A stretch of DNA of 64,000 nucleotides, taken from Dromiciops gliroides. Taxonomy: Eukaryota > Chordata > Mammalia > Microbiotheria > Microbiotheriidae. Within the stretch, counting starts at the first letter, position 1, and each line of letters begins with the position of its first letter. Under the pieces are notes generated by a model. It saw only the letters and a program-made list of their open reading frames with translations, was not told the origin of the DNA and did not search any database. Location: NCBI RefSeq assembly GCF_019393635.1, contig NC_057864.1:441252322-441316321 (forward strand), in the 5' to 3' direction. A program made the position numbers and the translations under genes. Shown one piece after another: positions 57,615-64,000 of this stretch.

Positions 57615-57776
57615 TTTTTTTCTTTTTTTTTTTAAGTGAGGCAATGGGGGTTAAGTGACTTGCCCAGGGTCACACAGCCAGTAAGTGTTAAGTGTCCGAG
57701 GCCGGATTTGAACGCAGGTTACTCCTGACTCCAGGGCCGGTTGCTCTATCCACTGCGCCACCTAGCTGCCCCTCTG
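57615..57776 (-). mobile_element. tRNA-CORE SINE, subfamily A
   Basis: Antisense copy, 'gtgttaagtgtccgaggcc' with two one-base T insertions. Perfect 15-bp TSD ctgcagtgtttttct (57600-57614, 57777-57791, one base of slack). Confidence 0.93.
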
Positions 57777-58167
57777 CTGCAGTGTTTTTCTAAACATTTT
57801 CATGGCTCCTTAGATCTTCCATTGCTCTCCCACTGTCATCCTCTCTGTTGAGAACCTTCCTTCATGATTCAATGAAAAAAAACAAGGCTATTTGATGAGA
57901 ACTCTCTCCCCTTCTCATCTCAAATTACTTAGATGCCTTCCACCACTATCTCCTCCTTTACCTGTTTCACATGAAGAGGTAGCTCTTCTCACCAAGACAA
58001 AACCCTTTGCATTCACAAATAATTTCATTCCATCTCATCTTCTCCAACAAATTTCTTCCTCTACCATCCACACTCTCTCATTTGTCTTCAACATCTCCCT
58101 GTCAATTCACTGCTTCCCCACTGTTTATAAACACACCCATGTTTCCTCCAACCTCAAAAAACCTTCA

Positions 58168-58617
58168 AACCTGGAAAGATGTACATGAATTGATGCAAAG
58201 TGAAATGAGTAGAACCAAGAAAGCATTGTACATAATGAAAGCAATATTATAAAATGATCAACTGTGAATGTTTTAGCTATTCTCAGCAATACTATGATCT
58301 AACACAGCTCTGAAGGACTTATGATGAAAACTGCTATCCATCTCCAGAGAAAGAACTGATGGAGTTTGAATACAGATCAAAGCATACTTTTTTTAAACTT
58401 TCTTCTTCTTGGGTTTAATTTTTTTTTTGGTCTTTTTTTTTTAACAACACAGCTAATATAGAAACGTGTTTTGCATGACTATACATGCATAACCTATATC
58501 AAATTGCTTGCCTTCTCAATGAGGAGAGTGGGGAAGGAGAGGGAATTTGCAACTCAAAATTAAAAAAAAATGTTAAAAATGTTTTTATATTTAATTGGGG
58601 AAAAATTACTAAGTAAT
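58168..58617 (+). mobile_element. 5'-truncated L1 3' end in L2
   Basis: 'cctggaaagatgtacatgaa', 'tgagtagaaccaagaaagca', 'atgaaaactgctatccatct' and 'catgcataacctatatcaaa'. L2 sequence continues on both sides. Confidence 0.82.
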
Positions 58618-58920
58618 TTTTTTTTAAGTTTAAACCCTCACTTATCTGTCCATCTCCAATAGCTATCAACTCATATCTTGCTTCCCTTTCACGGCTAAAC
58701 TCCTTGAGAAGGTCATTTATAATCAATGCATCTACCTTCTTTCCTCTCCCTCTCTTCTTTATAACAGGGCTACTGACCTCATCATTCAACCAAAACTGCT
58801 TTCTTAATTTCCAAATTGAGCTCCTTGAGAGCAAGGACCATTTGTTTTTTCTCTTTTTGCATCCCCCAGGGCTTGCCACAGTGCTTAATACATAGTTGCT
58901 GATTTGCCTTGATTTGAAGT

Positions 58921-59700
58921 CCTGTACTCTACTATCCAGCCTAAACTGTTCTTCTTTTTCCTTTCACTGATAACAAAAAGGAAAAAGAAAAATCAAAACA
59001 AACCCAACTAAAATGTCTTACATGAATAGTAAATTAAGATATGATAACACTCATTAACAGAACAAGGTAAAGAAAGATGAATGGATTTACACTGAAAACT
59101 TTCTGCTGGTTTGAAGGCAGGCATAATTCACTTTGTTGTTTTTACATTTTTTTTTTGTTTTGCATGGTGAATACACACAGAGAAACATGGGTTTTGCTGA
59201 ACAACTGTTATGTTCACTATTACGAGCCGTTACTTAGTTGTTGCATTATGTATCTTTCAATAAAAGGTATTAAAATTTTTTTTTCATTTAAAAAAACTAG
59301 CTTGTCAATAAAAAAGGTATTAAAAAAAAGAAATCCACCTACTTGGCTAGGTGCATTGCTCAATTACCTGAACAATTAAGTATTAATAAATAATGATTAT
59401 TTACAATTCAACTTTATCACCTAGGACACATTCAGGGTTTAAAACAAAAATAAGGGGGCATATTCTATCACAATGTTCTCCCCCAAATATTACCGTAATA
59501 ATAAATAATAATATTGATGATATTATAGTTAGAGCAAAACTTTTTGGACTTTTAATAAGTAAACATATTTTGAAATAGAATTTATTTCATTTTATTTCAT
59601 CCTTAATTCCTATTTTTGTATATGCTTTATAATTATATATCATATTAGTATAGTAGTACACTTATATAATTTACAAATAAATACATTCAACATTTTTTTT
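58921..59700. other. unassigned AT-rich DNA
   Basis: Contains two similar 'aataaaaggtatta' and 'aataaaaaaggtatta' motifs (59261, 59309). A transcript-like piece ending at AATAAA near 59260 is possible but unsupported. Confidence 0.35.
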
Positions 59701-59713
59701 ACTTATAAAGGAT

Positions 59714-60326
59714 GCAATGAAAAATGTTCAGAGACTTCTGATCTAGACCAAAACAGAAAAAGTCACCACCCTCTTCTTCCTTTTTTTTTTTAAGTGAGGA
59801 AATTGGGGTTAAGTGACTTGCCCAGGGTCACACAGCTAGTAAGTGTCAAGTGTCTGAGGCTGGATTTGAACTCAGGTCCTCCTGAATCCAGGGCCAGTGC
59901 TCTATCCACTGCGCCACCTAGCTGCCCCCACCCTCTTCTACATGACAGCATTTCACACACTGGAAGGCAGCTATCATGTCCTCTTCAAGTCTTCACATCT
60001 TTAGGCTAATAATTCCCAGTACCTTCTATCTACCTTCATGTGGCATCATCTATCAATTCATTTTCATTCAAAGCATAAATACTATTTTATTGGCACATTA
60101 TTTTGGACTTTTCAAAGCACATCTATAATGTCATGCCATCTTCACAACTATCTTCTGAATTAGGGGGGGCAGGTATTATTGTACCTCTATGATGAGAAAA
60201 CGGAGTTGTAGAGAAGTTGGGACCTGGCCAGAATCACAGTCAGTGATTTTTGGCAGGGCTGGAACTAGAGACTACATTTCCCCATTGTTTTATGGCCCTT
60301 TGGTATGTTGTGAAGTTGTCTTGGAT
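59714..60326. repeat. duplicated segment, copy 1 (with SINE)
   Basis: About 450 bases excluding the SINE, matching 61714-62155: shared blocks 'aaaaatgttcagagact', 'cacactggaaggcagct', 'aggctaataattcccagta' and 'aaaacggagttgtagagaag'. Content looks like antisense MIR plus L3/CR1-type sequence. Confidence 0.9.
59778..59928 (-). mobile_element. tRNA-CORE SINE, mixed A/B diagnostics
   Basis: Antisense: 'gaggaaattggggttaagtg' (A-type end), 'gtgtcaagtgtctgaggct' and 'cctcctgaatccagggcc' (B-type body). TSD caccctcttct (59767-59777, 59929-59939). Absent from the paralogous copy at 61.7 kb. Confidence 0.92.
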
Positions 60327-60606
60327 GTGTCCTCATATGCTGGGTTAATTTACCCAAGCAACTACAAACATGTCACATTGATTTAAAAAACAACAAAAAA
60401 CACTACTAAAACACTGTGACATTCTATTCTTAGTGTAAGACCAGAGGCAGAAACTTTTATGAATGGGACAATCAAAATTAGAAAGAAACTATTTGAACAA
60501 ATCAAAAGCCTCTTCATTTTCCAACATAAATTTCTACAACCTGAAACAATCCGAGACACAAAAAGTTCTAAAAGGAAACTCTGAGTATTAAGGATCTACC
60601 ATTTAC

Positions 60607-60759
60607 GGGCAGCTAGTGGCGCAGTGGATAGAGCTCCGGCCTGGAGTCAGAAGGACCTGAGTTCAAATCCGGCCTCAGACACTTATCACTTACTGGCTGT
60701 GTGACCCTGGGCAAGTCACTTAACCCTAATTGCCTCCCAAACAAAAAATAATAATAATA
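60607..60759 (+). mobile_element. tRNA-CORE SINE, subfamily A
   Basis: Head 'gggcagctagtggcgcag' lacks a GG. 'gagtcagaaggacctg' and an ATAATA tail. TSD taccatttac (60597-60606, 60760-60769). Confidence 0.9.
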
Positions 60760-60772
60760 TACCATTTACTAT

Positions 60773-60810
60773 TTGTGTGTGTGTGTGTGTGTGTGTTGTT
60801 GTTGTTGTTT
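60773..60810. repeat. (TG)n/(TTG)n microsatellite
   Basis: About 11 TG units then TTG units. Confidence 0.9.
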
Positions 60811-61104
60811 GTGTTATTGCTTTTCTTTTTGCAAAGGTTCTGCAGGTTTGCTGATTAAAAAATTTTTTTTTCTCTAGTTCCTAGAGGACTCTTATGGAAA
60901 TATGACCAGACAGGAATTATAATTCAAATATGTCACTTTCCCTTATGCTTTTCCTCCCAGACTCATAGTACAAATGTTTGGGAGATATTCTGATAGGCTA
61001 TGGCAATAATAGAGGCTTAGTCAAATAAACTAATATTGGCCCAAATGAGACCCAATTCGGTTGACTTTTTAAACTTTCAGTCACCAAAGCTCAACTTTCA
61101 AAGT

Positions 61105-61273
61105 CAGAGAGGCAGAATAGCATAAAGGAAATCACAATGAATTTGGAATTTTAGCTCTGTTTGTGTGGTCAAGTCACTTTACTCCTTTTGACCTGTCTCC
61201 CTTTCTGTAAAAATAAGGAGGCTAGACTACCTGGTTTTTAAGATCCCTTCTAGTTATAGGTTAAATGATCATA
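61105..61273 (+). repeat. MIR-like SINE
   Basis: 'gaggcagaatagcataaagg', 'ggtcaagtcactttactcc', 'ctgtaaaaataaggaggcta' and 'agatcccttctagttatagg'. Confidence 0.65.
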
Positions 61274-61285
61274 TGTTTCAAGTAT

Positions 61286-61429
61286 TTTTTTTTTGGTGGG
61301 GCAATGGGGGTTAAGTGACTTGCCCAGTGTCACACAGCTAGTAAGTGTCAAGTGTCTGAGACTGGATTTGAACTCAGGTCCTCCTGAATCCAGGGCCAGT
61401 GCTCTATCCACTGTGCCACCTAGCTGCCC
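61286..61429 (-). mobile_element. tRNA-CORE SINE, subfamily B
   Basis: Antisense: 'gcaatgggggttaagtgact', 'gtgtcaagtgtctgagact'. Perfect 12-bp TSD tgtttcaagtat (61274-61285, 61430-61441). Confidence 0.93.
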
Positions 61430-61441
61430 TGTTTCAAGTAT

Positions 61442-61700
61442 GTTTAATGAATTTTTGTTTTATTCTACCTAGTTGGAGTTCGGGTAATTTTGTATCTTTG
61501 TCACCATATGAGATATAGCCTCTCCTTTATCAAGGTGTCTTCCATGCACATGTGAAAATACCATAAGATTCCTTGAAAGACATAAATAATTTAATTCATT
61601 AATTTTAAATTATACCTATATAATTTTATATATGTATATATTATGTAATTTTGAATATGATCTATTATAATAAGTTATAATAATTTCATTGATTTTTATA
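61442..61700. other. AT-rich DNA
   Basis: Very AT-rich from 61580 onward; no recognised repeat. Confidence 0.4.
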
Positions 61701-61714
61701 AATAATCTTTGATT

Positions 61715-62167
61715 GCAAAAGGAAAAATGTTCAGAGACTGTAGATCTAGACCAAAACAGAAAACTGACTAGCCTCTTCCACCTGACAGCATCTTACACAC
61801 TGGAAGGCAGCTGTCACGTCCTCCTCAAATCTTCTCAACTTTAGGCTAATAATTCCCAGTATCTACCTTCATGTGGCATCATATATTGTTCATTTTCATT
61901 CAAAGCAAAATACTATTTTATTGGCACATCATTTTGGACTTTTCAAAGCACATCTATAATGTCAGGCCATCCTCACAACCATCTTCTGAATTAGGGAAGG
62001 CAGGTATTTTTGCACCTCTATGATGAGAAAACGGAGTTGTAGAGAAGTTGGGACCTGACCAAAATCACAGTCAGTGATTTTTGACAGGGCTGGAACTAGC
62101 GACTACATTTCCCCATTGTTTTATGACCCTTGGGTATGTTGTAAAGTTGTCTTGGAGGTCTTGGATT
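61715..62167. repeat. duplicated segment, copy 2 (no SINE)
   Basis: Paralogue of 59714-60326. It is flanked by an exact 14-bp direct repeat aataatctttgatt (61701-61714 and 62168-62181), like a TSD. Confidence 0.88.
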
Positions 62168-62181
62168 AATAATCTTTGATT

Positions 62182-62945
62182 ATTAATATCAAGCAAGGCA
62201 TAAAACAGGGAAATGTATGATGGCCAAATGTGTTTACTTCTGTCTCAGAGGATGTCCAATGCAGAATCCAAATGAAAAAAGAGACCTTTATAGAGAGACC
62301 CTATAAATGGTGAGGTCTTCCAGATACTTCTGTTTGCAGATGGTGATTGTGCTGACTGCATCATGCCTTGGAATACTGTGGTGCCTCATAAAAAGCATCA
62401 TTCTAAAATCATTCTAAAACCAAGTGAATAAAAAAGGTCTATGGTCCAGATTATCATATATATTTGGTAGGACTATCCATAGATCTGGTCCATTGGTAGC
62501 ATAAACTAGAGAGACACTGCATTTGGTTAATGAATTGGACTCAGAATTTAAAGAGGAGGTAGAAAGCAGGATGGATTTCATTTGGGAAATTTCACAGTGC
62601 TTTTAATAACCTCAAGCTTTTCCCATAACCAAAAGCCCATCTTTTGAACATCACTATTCTTTTGGGGATGCTGTACAGCTGAGTCCTAGAAGACTAGAGG
62701 GTTTGAAGAATTAGACTTGAGGATCAACCAAAAGGCAGTGGAGAAGTACATGGTGAGAAGAGGATGCAGCACTTTACCAATGAAGAATTATTCCAGAGAA
62801 ACTGTGTAAAGGAAATTCCCAAAGAAATGTATGTGAAAAGGCATGTATGGAGAGCAAGGGATAGCAAAAAGATAGCTTCATTGATATTGTCAAGAGATCC
62901 AGAGGAAGGCTGCCCTGCATGTTGGGGGAACCTCCTGTGGAAGAT
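62182..62945 (+). mobile_element. RTE/BovB-like LINE ORF remnant
   Basis: Decayed RTE reverse-transcriptase landmarks: 'atcaagcaaggcataaaaca' (conserved R/KQG region), 'cttctgtttgcagatggtga' (active-site F-A-D region), 'ggggatgctgtacagctgag' (LYGC-like region), 'aaaaggcagtggagaagtac' and 'tccagaggaaggctgccctg' (RxRGRP-like end). Many frameshifts and stops. Relevant because SINEs in this window carry RTE-like tails. Confidence 0.55.
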
Positions 62946-63924
62946 CAGTAACAGAAAGTTACTGATAAGCCACCCAGTATGAAAGGGCATAGATATGTTG
63001 AAATTTGTGTCACTAGAGGAAGTGCCACACACACACACACACACATATATATACACATACATACATACATATATACATACATATATACATATCCCTTTTT
63101 CATAATATATTAACAGTGTAGTCTATTCTAAGGGGTTTTATGAAATTGGGCAAGATTTATTTGATCATTTGCAGATAAATGTGCAAGTTTCTGCATAGCA
63201 GACATAGCACATATATCATCACAAGTTTTTAGCAGTATATATTTCTTTAATTGAAATACTTTCCATGTTATTACTTTTGTAATTCAACATATTTTAGCAT
63301 TAGCATACAAATTATCCCACAGGCCCAGGCAAATAAAAATGCTAATAAAATTTGAAAATAGAACTCAGATCATTAATACTGATTTTTTTTTTTTAGGTAA
63401 CTGATGTTGCAATGCATTAGAGGCATGATAATGCCTGTAAGTTTGAGAAAACCTACAGAAAATTCTGCAGACCTGAGAACATTTCTGTGGATCCAAGATT
63501 TTCATTATTAATAAAGTTAATTTAGGTATAATAGTAATAACAGAACAAAACCTTTCCACGTGCATAGTATAAAAGGCAAAATATCTGGTGGTGGTAAACA
63601 TGGATTCAGGAGAATTATATACCAAAATGATAAAGATAGTTTGTCTTGTGCTAATTACAATGATAAAAGTTTATACTAAATAGAGTAGTGAAAAATTAAG
63701 CTAGGTGAAATGTAAAAACTATTCAAAATTGAATTGCTGGTGGATTTTTATATGCAAAGCATAAAAAAGCTACTAAATATATCATGTTGGCATTTCAGTG
63801 TTCAGCAAACTGGTGGCTTGTGCCTGCACACTGAAATAATGTAAAAAAAAAATGCACACTTAAATTGGAACAACAAAGAACCAAATAGAATAATAGAATG
63901 TTTAATTGTGTTTCTTCAACAACA
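62946..63924. other. AT-rich DNA with (CA)n/(TA)n tract
   Basis: A CA/TA microsatellite at 63028-63092. No recognised gene or repeat in the rest. Confidence 0.5.
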
Positions 63925-64000
63925 CAATTCAATAAGAATTTACCAAAAGCTTACTAAGTACTAGGCACTATGAGAGGTATTAGGAATATTAAGAAAAAAC
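63925..64000 (-). repeat. L2-like tail, antisense, cut by window end
   Basis: 'taccaaaagcttactaagta' then 'ctaggcactatgagaggtat' is a decayed antisense L2 terminus. Confidence 0.5.

Larger units (their letters stand above)
57110..58920 (+). repeat. L2-like LINE, split by a SINE and an L1
   Basis: Blocks: 'actggctacattctcctccc', 'aaactggagaaaatcatga', SINE, 'aagaggtagctcttctcacc', 'atctccctgtcaattcactg', 'acacccatgtttcctccaac', L1, 'cccctttca'-type text with 'acggctaaactccttgagaa', then a jump to the tail 'gagctccttgagagcaagga'. The jump at about 58815 is an internal deletion from the RT domain to the 3' UTR. Confidence 0.7.

Overview
This window is vertebrate nuclear DNA, almost certainly from a marsupial. 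It is AT-rich, I find no intact protein-coding gene, and it is built mostly of layered transposable elements. The main lineage clue is about 28 copies of a tRNA-headed CORE-SINE (it begins with a GGGGCAGCTAGGTGG head and contains a conserved CTGGGCAAGTCACTTAA block). Composite SINEs whose tails look like an RTE/BovB LINE, and L1, L2, L3/CR1 and MIR/THER1 relatives, support this. Family names come from memory, not from a database search; I cannot say from sequence alone whether the animal is Australian or American. Layout: 0-6 kb has L2 pieces in both orientations, an ERV-type solo LTR inside a MIR, and a 5'-truncated L1 with a perfect 14-bp target-site duplication (TSD). 6-20 kb is old MIR and antisense L2, several SINEs, a solo LTR at 10.4 kb, an old antisense L1 3' region, and an (AT)n tract next to a near-palindrome. 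20-26 kb has L2 split by expanded CT and TATC/CATC microsatellites, and what looks like an orphan L1 5' region. 26.7-29.65 kb is a 2.9-kb truncated L1 with a perfect 17-bp TSD, a SINE inside it and a broken reverse-transcriptase active site. 30-41 kb has SINEs, antisense L2 and a dense SINE cluster (37.3-40.9 kb). 42-46 kb has a long antisense L2/L3 stretch, a 7SL RNA pseudogene, a solo LTR with 5-bp TSD and an LTR-like element. 46-50.5 kb has L1 3' ends, one nested in another. 50.8-52.7 kb is a processed pseudogene of ZNF330 (NOA36), split by two SINEs. 53-59 kb has L1 and L2 remnants. 59.7-62.95 kb has a duplicated 0.45-kb segment and an RTE/BovB-like LINE remnant. Nothing here works together as a pathway or operon: the window is intergenic or deep intronic. 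The main content is insertion history, where TSDs and nesting give a relative order: L2, MIR and L3 are oldest, then old L1s and the ZNF330 retrocopy, then LTRs, younger L1s and SINEs. I see no CRISPR array, prokaryotic operon or convincing new biological system. The most informative loci are the ZNF330 retropseudogene, the 7SL pseudogene, the TSD-bounded LTRs and L1s, and the duplicated segment at 59.7/61.7 kb.
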